NCBI GenBank assembly: GCA_937901225.1
Contig: CALCGX010000046.1
Coordinates: 1 to 32,008 of the forward strand
Reading direction: 5' to 3'
Length of the DNA: 32,008 nucleotides
From: an uncultured Bacteroidales bacterium
GTDB taxonomy: Bacteria; Bacteroidota; Bacteroidia; Bacteroidales; Paludibacteraceae
The position numbers and the translations under genes were made by a program. Under the pieces are notes generated by a model. That model made no database searches and was not told where the DNA came from. It saw only the letters and a program-made list of their open reading frames with translations. How positions within the stretch are numbered: position 1 is the first letter of the stretch; each line of letters opens with the position of its first letter. This document shows, piece after piece, positions 7,629 through 16,606 of the stretch.

Positions 7629-8696
7629 TCAATAAAGAGGTTTGGTTTGCTTGACTTGAGTGTCGATTTGCATTACTCGAGTACCAAATTCCTGTGCCCA
7701 GATTTCTACGCAGCGATACTTCAAGTCTGTATTATCGGAATAACACTCAGCAAGCGAGTCACGCACTTGCGCTTGGGATTCCCATAAATTCTGGAGTTGT
7801 TGGCAGAAAACCATATACGACGTAGAAGTATCGGCTATATGTTGCAGTTTTTCGGTTTCCAAATCCACCAATCGGTGTATCTGCGCCATCATCTCTTGCT
7901 CGCGTTGCTGCTTTTGCGCATACTCGTTTGCCACTTGTGCCATCTGCTCGGATTCTTGGTACAGGCGATAGGTGTGAACAGATAGCAAAGCACTGATAAT
8001 CAAAACGATGATTGCAATGATATAAGGGATATATTTTTGGCGGCGTTGGCGTTTTTCGATAGAGAGGCGGATGGCTGCCATGTTAGCAAAGCATCCGTTT
8101 TGACATTGCTGGCGGAGGGATTTGTAACGGGAAGGGAAAAGCAGTTGAAGAATCTCTCCGAACTTCTGTATATCGTGCTGTATATCGTTCTGCGGATTGG
8201 TTGTGTCCAGTTCGCTCAGTCCGAAATCAATGAGTTTGACATTCTGCCCATTGCGAGTGATAAGGATATTGCTACTCTTGAGGTCATGGTGGACGAGTTG
8301 TAGAGAATGGATGTACTCCAACGCATCTAAGAGCTGTAGCATAACGCGCTGGCGTGCCGAATGCGAGGGGTTGGTAGCAAGCCATTCCGCCAATGTGATG
8401 CCATCCACATACTCCATCACGATACACCTACCGCAATCTGCAACCTCTTCTAAAGAATAGGTTTCTGCGATATTGGGATGGCGGAGCGTGATGCCCAACG
8501 AGAACTCCTTCTGCTGAAGGAGCAGCATATCTGTTAATGACTGGCAATCAGCAGATAAGCCCTTCAACACATAGCGTTTGCCGTAGCGAGAGGCGGTGTA
8601 AAGACAATTATGGTTGCGCTGCTGGAGAAGCGCGATGCTTTGCCATTCTGTGGAAAAAGCAGCGGAAGAGATAAAACCAGAATCGGAAATGTCCAT
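7629..8696 (-). CDS. Transmembrane Ser/Thr protein kinase
   Basis: The cytoplasmic kinase domain covers about residues 15-195. It has VAIK-like Lys45 (YVLKGL), a candidate alpha-C Glu64, the catalytic loop HHDLKSSN (137-143; catalytic Asp138, Asn143) and the DFG motif (Asp157). The Gly-rich loop is poorly conserved and the C-lobe is short. A single membrane helix at about 222-241 is preceded by a basic stretch (EKRQRRQK) and followed by a coiled-coil region of about 110 residues, probably periplasmic. The layout suits a PknB-like sensor kinase, but no PASTA repeat is present. It is the last gene of the operon, 12 bp after the putative DNA-binding gene; that pairing suggests the upstream protein may be a partner or substrate. 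The trigger and substrates are unknown. Confidence 0.9.
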   Translation of the reverse strand: MDISDSGFISSAAFSTEWQSIALLQQRNHNCLYTASRYGKRYVLKGLSADCQSLTDMLLLQQKEFSLGITLRHPNIAETYSLEEVADCGRCIVMEYVDGITLAEWLATNPSHSARQRVMLQLLDALEYIHSLQLVHHDLKSSNILITRNGQNVKLIDFGLSELDTTNPQNDIQHDIQKFGEILQLLFPSRYKSLRQQCQNGCFANMAAIRLSIEKRQRRQKYIPYIIAIIVLIISALLSVHTYRLYQESEQMAQVANEYAQKQQREQEMMAQIHRLVDLETEKLQHIADTSTSYMVFCQQLQNLWESQAQVRDSLAECYSDNTDLKYRCVEIWAQEFGTRVMQIDTQVKQTKPLY

Positions 8697-8708
8697 AATA
8701 TCGTGTAG

Positions 8709-9284
8709 TTAGTGGTTAATTTTTTTTACAGATATTAGACCATTAGTTTTGCCTGCGACATAGGAAGTGCAGGTGCCATCAGAGAGAAGCAGATTATCTA
8801 AATACATAGGGTGTCCCACCATAAAAGTGGCAGTACTAAATCGGTCACCTATGTGCAATTTGGCATTTTTTGATTCTTCTACAACAAATTGGTTTTTACC
8901 TAAATAGCAGAATACGCACTTGCGATTGGGTTGCCAGCAGACTTCTATTCTATCGTTGGGTTGCAGAGCCGAAACAGAGATGCCTTCGCCCTGAAACATG
9001 GCACTCTCGTTGCCTCCACGTTGTTCCAGAGCCACGAGATAAGCATTCCAATCGGCATAGTCAATGAATTGGGATAGCGTATTTAGCGTGGAAAGCCGAG
9101 GCACACCATTGCTCGGCACATACCCCCAGAGGCGTTTGATGGTGGATAAGGAGAGAATGGTATGTTGTTTATTCCAAATTTGCTGAATAAGCCATTGGAA
9201 ATCAGCAGGCGAATGAAAAGTTTGAGCTAACTGTTTTTCTATATCGCTGCGGAGTTGGATTATTTCAGGAGATAATACTGACAT
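8709..9284 (-). CDS. Putative DNA-binding partner of the kinase (191 aa)
   Basis: The N-terminal half (about residues 1-85) is helical and contains SLSTIKRLWGYVPSNGVPRLSTLNTLSQFI, which resembles a helix-turn-helix-like module found in small Bacteroidota proteins. A YADWNAYLVALE helix follows. The C-terminal half (about 95-185) is beta-rich: LQPNDRIEVCWQPNRKC, then FVVEESKNAKLHIGDRF. No signal peptide is seen. It is 12 bp upstream of the kinase gene and 11 bp downstream of the GNAT gene in the same operon, so it may be regulated by phosphorylation (inference). I recognise the architecture but not a named function. Confidence 0.75.
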   Translation of the reverse strand: MSVLSPEIIQLRSDIEKQLAQTFHSPADFQWLIQQIWNKQHTILSLSTIKRLWGYVPSNGVPRLSTLNTLSQFIDYADWNAYLVALEQRGGNESAMFQGEGISVSALQPNDRIEVCWQPNRKCVFCYLGKNQFVVEESKNAKLHIGDRFSTATFMVGHPMYLDNLLLSDGTCTSYVAGKTNGLISVKKINH

Positions 9285-9295
9285 GAGATAGAATA

Positions 9296-9541
9296 TTAGT
9301 TGTTATTCTGTTCGATATACTTCTGAGCAAATGGACAGATTGGGAGAATCACATATTGTTGAGTTTTTGCCCATTCCATCGCATTTTTCATCAGCAAACT
9401 GCCAATGCCTCGTCCACTTTCATAGGCATAGGTATGCAAGATTGATAATTCGTTTCCTGCAAGAGCAAATTCAATCTTACCTACCAACTTGCCATCTTCG
9501 GTAGCAAGGATCTCTGTATCGGTAAAAGTTATCTGAATCAT
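9296..9541 (-). CDS. Small GNAT-family N-acetyltransferase
   Basis: The protein is 81 aa, the size of the short GCN5-related (YjdJ/GTNAT-like) acetyltransferases. It carries LSILHTYAYESGRGIGSLLMKNAMEWAK, in which GRGIGS is the acetyl-CoA pyrophosphate-binding loop. ILPICPFAQKYI near the C-terminus matches the family's typical P-x-CP-(Y/F) ending. The substrate is unknown. The start overlaps the dus stop by 4 bp (9538-9541), which implies translational coupling. Confidence 0.88.
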   Translation of the reverse strand: MIQITFTDTEILATEDGKLVGKIEFALAGNELSILHTYAYESGRGIGSLLMKNAMEWAKTQQYVILPICPFAQKYIEQNNN

Positions 9542-10515
9542 AATGGCACTTCTTCACCCCACTTTTCTACGATTTCATCCATGATTTGGAAGACTTCGGC
9601 TTTCGTATCTGCACGAAGCAATGCGATACGCGTTTGGCGGAAATCACGCAAGCACTTGAAGGCTGGCGAAGCTGCAAAATGGCGACGGCTATGCACAATA
9701 CCCTTACGCTCATCGCCAATCCAATCAATACTGCGCTCCACATGCTCCTTGAGGATATCCACGCACCATTGCATACTGCGAGGAGGAAGCAATTCACCCG
9801 TAGCCAAATAGTGTTGCATGTCCTCGAAGATCCATGGACAACCAAAGGTCGCACGACCTACCATGATGGCATCTACTCCAAATTCATCGAAACATTTCTT
9901 CGCTTGTTCGGGCGTTGTGACATCGCCATTACCGATGATTGGGATATGAATACGTGGGTTGTTCTTCACCTCTCGAATCAGCGACCAGTCCGCTTCGCCG
10001 CGGTACATCTGGCTGCGTGTACGACCATGGATAGCCAACTCCGCAATACCGCAGTCTTGCAATGGCTCAGCTATTTCGGTAATAATGCGATTATTATCAT
10101 CCCATCCAAGGCGTGTCTTCACGGTCACAGGGGTATGCACCGCGTTCACTACCGCACGAGTGATATCCAACATCTTGGGAATATCTCTTAGCAGTCCAGC
10201 ACCAGCACCTTTACCTGCCACCTTCTTGACCGGACAACCGAAGTTTATATCGATGAAATCGGGCTTGGCTTGCTCCACGATGCGTGCCGCATCGGCCATA
10301 CTCTCCGCATCGCGACCATAGATCTGTATCGCTACAGGGCGTTCCGCATCGCTTATCTGCAACTTACGCGTAGTAGAAGCCACATCGCGCACCAAGGCAT
10401 CAGCATTCACAAACTCAGTATAGACACGCGCCGCACCAAATCGCTTACATAAGAGGCGAAAGGCAGGATCGGTCACATCCTCCATCGGAGCTAAGTATAA
10501 TTTGCTATTTACCAT
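9538..10515 (-). CDS. dus: tRNA-dihydrouridine synthase (Dus family)
   Basis: This 325-aa FMN-dependent TIM barrel reduces uridines in tRNA D-loops with NADPH. Visible motifs are LAPMEDVTDPAFR near the N-terminus, Q64 (VAIQIYGRD), the signature DINFGCPVKKVAGKGAGAGLL with catalytic Cys94, VKTRLGW, IHGRTRSQMYRGEADW with conserved His, and the FMN phosphate loop IGNGDV...MVGRATFGCPWIF. Length and motifs are complete. It sits 18 bp after the PgpH-like gene and overlaps the GNAT gene by 4 bp. Subfamily (DusB-like) is likely but not settled by eye. Confidence 0.96.
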   Translation of the reverse strand: MVNSKLYLAPMEDVTDPAFRLLCKRFGAARVYTEFVNADALVRDVASTTRKLQISDAERPVAIQIYGRDAESMADAARIVEQAKPDFIDINFGCPVKKVAGKGAGAGLLRDIPKMLDITRAVVNAVHTPVTVKTRLGWDDNNRIITEIAEPLQDCGIAELAIHGRTRSQMYRGEADWSLIREVKNNPRIHIPIIGNGDVTTPEQAKKCFDEFGVDAIMVGRATFGCPWIFEDMQHYLATGELLPPRSMQWCVDILKEHVERSIDWIGDERKGIVHSRRHFAASPAFKCLRDFRQTRIALLRADTKAEVFQIMDEIVEKWGEEVPL

Positions 10516-10533
10516 GATCTCTTTGTGAACTAT

Positions 10534-12438
10534 TTATTTGGTTTCTTCTATCGTTGGATACACGATTCGATGGTGGTTGATCTCAATCAGTTTTTGCTTG
10601 AAGACCGCACGGATATCTTCCAAATCCTTAAACGACAACACCGTCTCCGAGAACTGACCATCAGCCACTTGCGCATCTATCATCTGATCCACCATCTCGG
10701 CGATAGATTGCTCTGTGAGCTCATTCAGCGAACGTGAACGTGCTTCTATCGCATCCGCCATCATCAATATCGCTGCCTCTTTAGTAGATGGTTTTGGACC
10801 TGGATAACTATAGTCTTCCTTATTGACATCCGTAGCGGTTTTTCCCGCAGTTTTTGCCGCATTCACCGCCGTATTATAGAAGTAACGAGTCACCGATGTA
10901 CCATGGTGCGAACGAATAAAATGCACAATCACTTCGGGCAAACGGTGCTTGCGTGCGATGCGCTCACCCTCTTCCACATGGTTGATAATCACCTTGGCTG
11001 CCTCTGCACACGACATTGCCTGTAGCGGATTCACACCCGTTTGATTCTCAATGAAATACTCTGGATGTGCCATCTTGCCTATATCATGGTATAGCGCACC
11101 AGTACGCACCAGCAATACTTTTGCACCAATGCGTTTGGCAGCTTCCGTAGCCAAGTTGCTCACTTGCAGCGAGTGTTGGAAGGTGCCCGGAGCTTTCTCC
11201 GCAAAATCTAACATCAGGTTCGAATTCACATTCGTCAACTCCACCAAGGTGATGTTGCTTACCAAACCAAACGTGCGTTCAAACAGGAAAATCAATCCAT
11301 AAGCACAAATCACCAACACGGCATTGATGGCAAAGTAGATGTAATAATGATATTCCACATTCATGATATCACCTGTCACCAACATCGTAATGGCTGTATA
11401 TACAATGCTATATGTCAAGAACACAAACAAGGCCGTTTGCGCCAATTGGGCACGTTGCGTCATATCACGCAGACTAATCACCGCCACAATACCCGTAATC
11501 ACTTGCAGCAGGACAAATACATAAGGCGCTGGTGCCGCGATGGATACAATCAAAATGGTAATCAGATGAATAAAGATAGCAGTACGCGAGTCGTAGAACA
11601 CGCGGGCAATGATAGGCACCCACGCAAACGGAATCAAGTAGATATATCCCGCCGCCACATGGCGCAATACGATAAAGGCGGTGGCTACCAATAGCGCAAC
11701 CAAGATCGTAAAGAATAGCATATGGCGCAAGTTGTACAGCAGCTTGCGACGATACGTATATAGATACATCCCAAACATAGCCACCAGCACCACGATATAC
11801 AATCCTACTCCTATCGTCGATGTCAATGATTGGCGATGCGAGAGGTTTTGCTCCTCTATCGTCCTGCGCAGCGACTCCAGTATCTGATACGTCCGCTCCG
11901 ACACGATTTCACCCGTGTCAATAATCTTCTCTCCCTCTTGCACCATACCATGGGTTAGCGAGATGGAGGATAGGATGTTTTGGCGTAGATTATCCGATGT
12001 AATCGAGTCATATTGCAAGTTTACAGCGATATTGCGATGCGTTTTCTCGTACGCTTCTTTCGGCGTATATAGATCGGCAACCGCCACCTTTGTAGCTACG
12101 CGATTGTACAATACCGACACGTTCGTGCATCCCAACGCCTGCAAACGCTCCTTCTCTTCGAGCGACACCACCATAAGATGCCCTTGCACCGCAGCCGTAT
12201 CCAAAGTATAGCATGGCGTATAGTCACGTAACACCTCATTCTGCTCCGCTTCCAATTGGGCATCTGTTTTATAAATCGCAAAATTCGATTCAGCCGTCAC
12301 CAAACCATACGCCCAAGGTTGGCCCACTTCAAAATGGTATTTGAAGGGATTGCTATATTTGGGAGCAAGATAAATAGCCAACGCAGCCAATGCAGCCAAT
12401 GATAGCACTTGGAAGGTTGTCAAGATGGATTTTTTCAT
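10534..12438 (-). CDS. pgpH: 7TM-HD family cyclic-di-AMP phosphodiesterase (PgpH/YqfF-like)
   Basis: The 634-aa membrane protein has an N-terminal membrane helix (about 7-25), an extracytoplasmic domain (about 26-205), seven membrane segments (about 208-388) and a C-terminal HD domain (about 410-600). Metal ligands are visible: H422 (TFQHSLQVSN), the H451-D452 pair in HDIGKMAHPEYF, H487 (INHVEEG) and H511/H512 (FIRSHHGT). PgpH proteins hydrolyse c-di-AMP in Firmicutes; the same activity is inferred here from the intact HDIG motif. It sits 38 bp after tadA and 18 bp before dus in the operon. No diadenylate cyclase gene lies in the window. Confidence 0.93.
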   Translation of the reverse strand: MKKSILTTFQVLSLAALAALAIYLAPKYSNPFKYHFEVGQPWAYGLVTAESNFAIYKTDAQLEAEQNEVLRDYTPCYTLDTAAVQGHLMVVSLEEKERLQALGCTNVSVLYNRVATKVAVADLYTPKEAYEKTHRNIAVNLQYDSITSDNLRQNILSSISLTHGMVQEGEKIIDTGEIVSERTYQILESLRRTIEEQNLSHRQSLTSTIGVGLYIVVLVAMFGMYLYTYRRKLLYNLRHMLFFTILVALLVATAFIVLRHVAAGYIYLIPFAWVPIIARVFYDSRTAIFIHLITILIVSIAAPAPYVFVLLQVITGIVAVISLRDMTQRAQLAQTALFVFLTYSIVYTAITMLVTGDIMNVEYHYYIYFAINAVLVICAYGLIFLFERTFGLVSNITLVELTNVNSNLMLDFAEKAPGTFQHSLQVSNLATEAAKRIGAKVLLVRTGALYHDIGKMAHPEYFIENQTGVNPLQAMSCAEAAKVIINHVEEGERIARKHRLPEVIVHFIRSHHGTSVTRYFYNTAVNAAKTAGKTATDVNKEDYSYPGPKPSTKEAAILMMADAIEARSRSLNELTEQSIAEMVDQMIDAQVADGQFSETVLSFKDLEDIRAVFKQKLIEINHHRIVYPTIEETK

Positions 12439-12476
12439 ACTATTTTTGTCTATTATTATTTCGTTATGCTGTCAGG

Positions 12477-12917
12477 TTATCTACCCCGCTTCTTAGCAAA
12501 AAATGATTGCATCAGTTCGCGGCATTCAGCCTCTAATACTCCCGATGAAATCGTGCATTTTGGATGCAATGCCTTGGGCGCATATACGGTAAATCCCCGT
12601 TTCTCATCGCTGGCTCCATACACCACACGTTGCACTTGTGCCCAACCTATAGCCCCCGCACACATCACGCATGGCTCTACCGTAACATACAAGGTGCATT
12701 GTGTCAGGTATTTACCGCCCAAGGTGTTGGTGGCTGCTGTGATAGCCTGCATCTCAGCATGCGCCGTCACATCCGCCAAGGTTTCGGTCAGGTTATGTCC
12801 ACGGCCTATCACCTGCCCATCCGCCACAATCACACACCCCACAGGCACCTCTCCCATAGCAAAGGCTTTCTGCGCTTCTGCCAACGCCATCGTCATATAG
12901 CGCGTATCATTCTCCAT
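12477..12917 (-). CDS. tadA: tRNA-specific adenosine deaminase
   Basis: This 146-aa zinc deaminase converts the wobble A34 to inosine in tRNA-Arg(ACG). The signature is complete: HAE at 53-55 (His53 zinc, Glu55 catalytic) and PCVMC at 82-86 (Cys83, Cys86 zinc). The N-terminus MALAEAQKAFAMGEVPVGCVIV is typical. The start overlaps the GGGP-synthase stop by 11 bp. A related guanine deaminase is less likely, given the size and the CAGAIGWAQVQRVVYGASD segment. Confidence 0.95.
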   Translation of the reverse strand: MENDTRYMTMALAEAQKAFAMGEVPVGCVIVADGQVIGRGHNLTETLADVTAHAEMQAITAATNTLGGKYLTQCTLYVTVEPCVMCAGAIGWAQVQRVVYGASDEKRGFTVYAPKALHPKCTISSGVLEAECRELMQSFFAKKRGR

Positions 12918-13656
12918 AGTGTTCCCGTTTAATTCTTATAAAATCGCCCATTTCATCGGGATGTTGTTCAAAATGATTACCTATCACCACGATATCTGCC
13001 CCGGCGTCAAAAGCTTGCAACATAGCCTCTGGAGTGCATATCCCTCCTCCTACAATCAGAGGGACTTGCAGCTGTGCTCGTACGGCACGGATAATATCCG
13101 TTGACACACGCGCTTTGGCTCCGCTACCTGCTTCCAAATAAATCAACTGCTTACCCAGCAATTGCCCCGCAACGGCTGTCGCTACGATCCTATCCACCTC
13201 GTCCTGAGGTATAGGTGTACAGTGCGACACCTTCTCCACGCTGCTCTTTCTGCCACCATCAATCAAGATATATCCCATCGGTATCGACTCTATGCCCGAT
13301 TGCAGGATAGGCATTGCCATCTGCACATGTGGATCAATCAGCATATCGGCTGTACGCGCATTCAGCAACGTAAGAAACAGCAATGCATCTGCATTGGGCG
13401 AGAACTGCGCCACATTACCTGGGAAAATCACCAACGGAGCATTCGTATGCGCCCTTAATGCTGCTATACATGGCTCAATATTCCCACCTGTACTACCACC
13501 CACTAAGATCAAATCGGCATGATTCAGCTCTGACAACAATGGTCTATACGCCTGCTCCTTGTCAGGATCAATCAAGATTGCCAACAGCTTAGCAGATTGT
13601 TGCTTATGGGACAATATGGTAGAATAGACACTCATTTTGCTCGATTTCAACGCCAT
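12907..13656 (-). CDS. Geranylgeranylglyceryl/heptaprenylglyceryl phosphate synthase family (PcrB/GGGPS)
   Basis: This 249-aa TIM barrel transfers a polyprenyl group to glycerol-1-phosphate. It shows LLAILIDPDKEQ, a metal/phosphate site at the N-terminus; LILVGGSTGG, a phosphate loop; FPGNVAQFSPNADALL; YLEAGSGAKARV with the catalytic Glu; and VGGGICTPEAMLQAFDAGADIVVIGN, the closing phosphate-binding loops. Bacteroidota carry group II GGGPS enzymes of this type; the lipid they serve is poorly defined. The ORF may start at 13656 (overlapping gldD by 10 bp) or at Met8 (13635); sequence alone does not decide this. Confidence 0.92.
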   Translation of the reverse strand: MALKSSKMSVYSTILSHKQQSAKLLAILIDPDKEQAYRPLLSELNHADLILVGGSTGGNIEPCIAALRAHTNAPLVIFPGNVAQFSPNADALLFLTLLNARTADMLIDPHVQMAMPILQSGIESIPMGYILIDGGRKSSVEKVSHCTPIPQDEVDRIVATAVAGQLLGKQLIYLEAGSGAKARVSTDIIRAVRAQLQVPLIVGGGICTPEAMLQAFDAGADIVVIGNHFEQHPDEMGDFIRIKREHYGE

Positions 13657-14219
13657 TTCATCGATTCCATCAGCACCCTTACATCCTTGCGCAAGTAGTC
13701 GTATATCGGCGCCAATGAATCTTGATTAGGTACACTATTGCAATATACCGAGCCACGGAAGAAATGCTTGGTGGAATCGGTCAAAACAAACTGAATTGGG
13801 GTAGCCGTATTACCATGCAATTCATAATACAATCCCCACACATTATTCGCTGCATTACCATATTCTTGTACTGGTATTGCGGAGGCTACTGTGGTATGTT
13901 TGTATAGAAATTCTTGGGCATCACGCGACAGGATACGCAGGTTGTTCTCAACTGGCTTGTAACTACAGTGAATCGTCGCATTCAACGTTGGATACTGAAT
14001 ATCTATCCAATACTGCTCACCTTTCTCCTGACGCTCTTGGATATATGCATTGGTGGACAACCGAAAGGCATAGGGATAATGTGGCGTTTGCACTTCAGCA
14101 TACGACGTATCGGGTATGGCTATGCGAAAATAGCCATATGGTTTGGGCATTGCCGTGCGTTGGCAACCCACCAAGATACTGCATAGCATCACGCCTACGA
14201 TATACTGCCAATACTTCAT
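13647..14219 (-). CDS. gldD: GldD-like gliding/T9SS-associated lipoprotein
   Basis: I start it at ATG 14219, one base after the S41 protease stop, because the translation MKYWQYIVGVMLCSILVGC is a perfect lipoprotein signal (lipobox LVGC, Cys19). An upstream in-frame ATG at 14279 would bury the signal inside the protease gene. The mature part begins with MPKPYGYFRIAIPD, then PHYPYAFRLSTNAYI, the diagnostic GldD pattern, followed by IDIQYPTLNATIHCSYKP. At about 190 aa it is full length. GldD is required for gliding and type IX secretion in Flavobacterium, but many non-gliding Bacteroidota keep it. It overlaps the GGGPS gene. Confidence 0.88.
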   Translation of the reverse strand: MKYWQYIVGVMLCSILVGCQRTAMPKPYGYFRIAIPDTSYAEVQTPHYPYAFRLSTNAYIQERQEKGEQYWIDIQYPTLNATIHCSYKPVENNLRILSRDAQEFLYKHTTVASAIPVQEYGNAANNVWGLYYELHGNTATPIQFVLTDSTKHFFRGSVYCNSVPNQDSLAPIYDYLRKDVRVLMESMKWR

Positions 14220-14220
14220 A

Positions 14221-15840
14221 TTACATACGTTCTTCCAATATTTCAACGGCTTTTTTAGTGATGTCATCATCGCGCTCAAAGAGCGGGAAGAAGCCCTCGT
14301 CGTTCAATATATTGCGCACAATATACGCATTGACCAATCGCACCAATAATGGTTTGGATTTCGCCAACTGCTCTGCATTAGGCTCCACACCTTTCTCTTT
14401 GGCAAATGCCACAAACTCAGGCAGCCAGTTCGCCTTCAGCAGGTGCTTCTCCAGCGATTGCCAGTCTTTGTATTGGCTCAGCTCCTTGCGATGGCGGTCG
14501 GTATATTGATAGGCAAACTGATACGTATACGCACGATTGACTACGATATTGAAGTATGGCGTATTGAGGGTAGTATCACGACCTACAAACACATCAGGCA
14601 TAATTCCGCCTCCACCTCTCACAATGCGACCTTTCTTGGTCAAATATACGGTGGAATCGGCTATTTGTACACTATCAGCCGAGTAGAACTCGCCATGCTC
14701 GAAACGCTCTAGCAAATCCATCGCATAATCCTCGCCCTCGCCCAACTTATATGGTTTTTGGATGCTGCGTCCCGATGGTGTATAGTATCGCGCTACGGTC
14801 AAACGAATGGCACTGCCATCAGCAAATGGCAATTGTTGTTGCACCAGTCCCTTACCAAAGGAGCGGCGACCAATAATAGTAGCGCGGTCGTTATCCTGCA
14901 TCGCACCTGCAAAGATCTCGCTGGCAGATGCCGAGAAATCATCAATCAGCACCACCAACGAATCACGTTGGAATCGGCCCGAACCGTTGGCTCTCGCCTC
15001 ATAACGAGGATAAGCGCGACCTTCCGAATAGACAATCAAATCGCCCTTTGCCAAAAACTCATTCGCCATCTTAATGGCTTGATCCATGTATCCACCCGAG
15101 TTCTCGCGCAGGTCCACGATATACGCATTAGCACCTTGGCCTTTCAGCGATGCCAATGCAGCGATAAACTCATCATAGGTATTCTCGCCAAAGCGATTCA
15201 CACGCACAAAACCTATCTTTTGTCCTTTAGCCTCTATAATAAACTTCGCATCCACCGAGTGCACAGGTATATCGCCACGGGTGATGGTGAAATCATACAC
15301 CTCATCCGAACTATTGCGTTTAACACCAATCTTCACTTCGGTGCCTTTGGGGCCGCGCAAAGCGTGCATTACTTTTTCGTTGGTAATGGTTTTGCCTGTG
15401 AAGTTCGAGTCATTAACCATCACAATCTTATCACCTGCTAACACACCCATACCTTCGCATGGACCGCCAGGGATGACTGCCACCACTTGTACGGTGTCGT
15501 TTTGAATCGAGAACTGCACACCAATGCCCGAGAAAGAGGCAGAAAGTTCCGAATTCACCATCTCCAAATCCTCTTTTGGAATATACGCAGAGTGAGGGTC
15601 AAGGCGCTTGACCATCTCTTTCATCACCTCTTCAGTTATGCTATCTACGTCGATTTTATCGACATAGGCTTGGTCCATCAACTGCAATAGTTGATCTACT
15701 TTCGACTCAGGTTGCTGAAATAGTTGTCCGTTTTGAATGTAAAAACGCTGTGCATTCACTTTGTTCGACACAGCATTACCTATCAGAAAGCCCACTAGTA
15801 GGCAAACGATGGTCAGGGTTGGGAATAAATACTTTTTCAT
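14221..15840 (-). CDS. S41 family C-terminal processing protease with PDZ domain
   Basis: This 539-aa tail-specific protease acts in the periplasm. Residues 1-25 form a signal anchor. A helical N-domain (45-95, DPHSAYIP) is followed by a PDZ domain (about 95-185; GIGVQF, ENGGPCEG-like PGGPCEGMGVLAGD) and the S41 catalytic domain (195-390). The Ser/Lys dyad is visible: SASASE (about 303-308; nucleophile probably Ser305) and GRRSFGKGLVQ (Lys330). A 150-residue C-terminal helical extension ends ILEERM. It follows the dCMP deaminase gene by 114 bp and precedes gldD by one base. Substrates are unknown. Confidence 0.94.
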   Translation of the reverse strand: MKKYLFPTLTIVCLLVGFLIGNAVSNKVNAQRFYIQNGQLFQQPESKVDQLLQLMDQAYVDKIDVDSITEEVMKEMVKRLDPHSAYIPKEDLEMVNSELSASFSGIGVQFSIQNDTVQVVAVIPGGPCEGMGVLAGDKIVMVNDSNFTGKTITNEKVMHALRGPKGTEVKIGVKRNSSDEVYDFTITRGDIPVHSVDAKFIIEAKGQKIGFVRVNRFGENTYDEFIAALASLKGQGANAYIVDLRENSGGYMDQAIKMANEFLAKGDLIVYSEGRAYPRYEARANGSGRFQRDSLVVLIDDFSASASEIFAGAMQDNDRATIIGRRSFGKGLVQQQLPFADGSAIRLTVARYYTPSGRSIQKPYKLGEGEDYAMDLLERFEHGEFYSADSVQIADSTVYLTKKGRIVRGGGGIMPDVFVGRDTTLNTPYFNIVVNRAYTYQFAYQYTDRHRKELSQYKDWQSLEKHLLKANWLPEFVAFAKEKGVEPNAEQLAKSKPLLVRLVNAYIVRNILNDEGFFPLFERDDDITKKAVEILEERM

Positions 15841-15954
15841 AGTTCTTTTTTCGATTAAGGAACAAGGAATAAGGAGTAAAGATTTATATGTATTTGTCTA
15901 GTTAGTCGAAACTTACTTGTCTTTATTCTTGGCTCCTTGTTCTTGGTTCAATTA
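15841..15954. repeat. Low-complexity intergenic segment with imperfect inverted repeat
   Basis: GAACAAGGA (from 15861) recurs as its complement TCCTTGTTC near 15932-15940, and TAAAGA/TCTTTA also pairs, giving a large imperfect hairpin. Reiterated CTTGG/TTCTTGG words make it low-complexity. No consensus promoter was found, so it sits inside the operon. Confidence 0.45.
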
Positions 15955-16377
15955 TTATTCTTGGTCCGGCATATAGTCCACTTGCACACCTGCGCGTTCA
16001 AGAAGTTCCACACCATCCATGATGCGGTATTTCTCACCATAAACCACACGCTTGATACCCGATTGGATAATCAGTTTGGCGCACTCCATACATGGCGAAG
16101 CGGTCACATACAAGGTTGCGCCCTCGCTGCTGTTATTGCTACGTGCTACTTTGGTCAACGCATTCGCCTCTGCGTGCAAAACGTAGGGCTTAGACACATT
16201 ATTCTCATCCTCACACACATTCTCAAAGCCACTGGGTGTACCGTTGTAGCCATCGGAGATGATCATTTGGTCTTTCACTAGGATAGCGCCCACTTTGCGG
16301 CGAACGCAGTAGCTATTCTCCGACCACGTACGCGCCATGCGCATATAGAGGTAATCACGTTGTGTTTGTTTGTCCAT
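15955..16377 (-). CDS. dCMP deaminase (ComEB family)
   Basis: This 140-aa zinc deaminase converts dCMP to dUMP for dTTP synthesis. It has HAEANAL (His68, Glu70) and PCMECAKLI (Cys96, Cys99), plus the extra DGYNGTPSGFENVCED segment typical of dCMP rather than cytidine deaminases. Its allosteric regulation cannot be read from sequence. It is the first gene of the long operon, with the promoter at 16433-16463, about 50 nt of leader and the S41 protease downstream. Confidence 0.94.
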   Translation of the reverse strand: MDKQTQRDYLYMRMARTWSENSYCVRRKVGAILVKDQMIISDGYNGTPSGFENVCEDENNVSKPYVLHAEANALTKVARSNNSSEGATLYVTASPCMECAKLIIQSGIKRVVYGEKYRIMDGVELLERAGVQVDYMPDQE

Positions 16378-16432
16378 ATTTTTCGTTTCTATCTTTATTC
16401 TAGACTCATTGTTCTGGCTCCTATTACGCCTG

Positions 16433-16463
16433 CAAAGTTACGATTTTTTCTTCACATGGGCAA
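16433..16463 (-). promoter_or_regulatory. Promoter of the dCMP deaminase operon
   Basis: The minus-strand -7 element TAACTTTG (16433-16440) and TTTG (TTG at 16461-16463) have a 20-nt spacer. A GGGCA/TGCCC hairpin (16458-16473) overlaps the -33 element, and a CGAAAAA/TTTTTCG stem (16473-16492) follows; together they may end the preceding NlpC/P60 operon. Confidence 0.78.
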
Positions 16464-16606
16464 ATGTATGCCCGAAAAAGTGTGATTTTTCGAATATCGC
16501 CTGCTGTTTTAGCATATACTTCGACGGTAACGATACAAATTCTATACCAAAGCGAAGCTTATCTAAGGGCAAGAGGTGTAAGGTATAAATATAGGGTATG
16601 GAGAGG

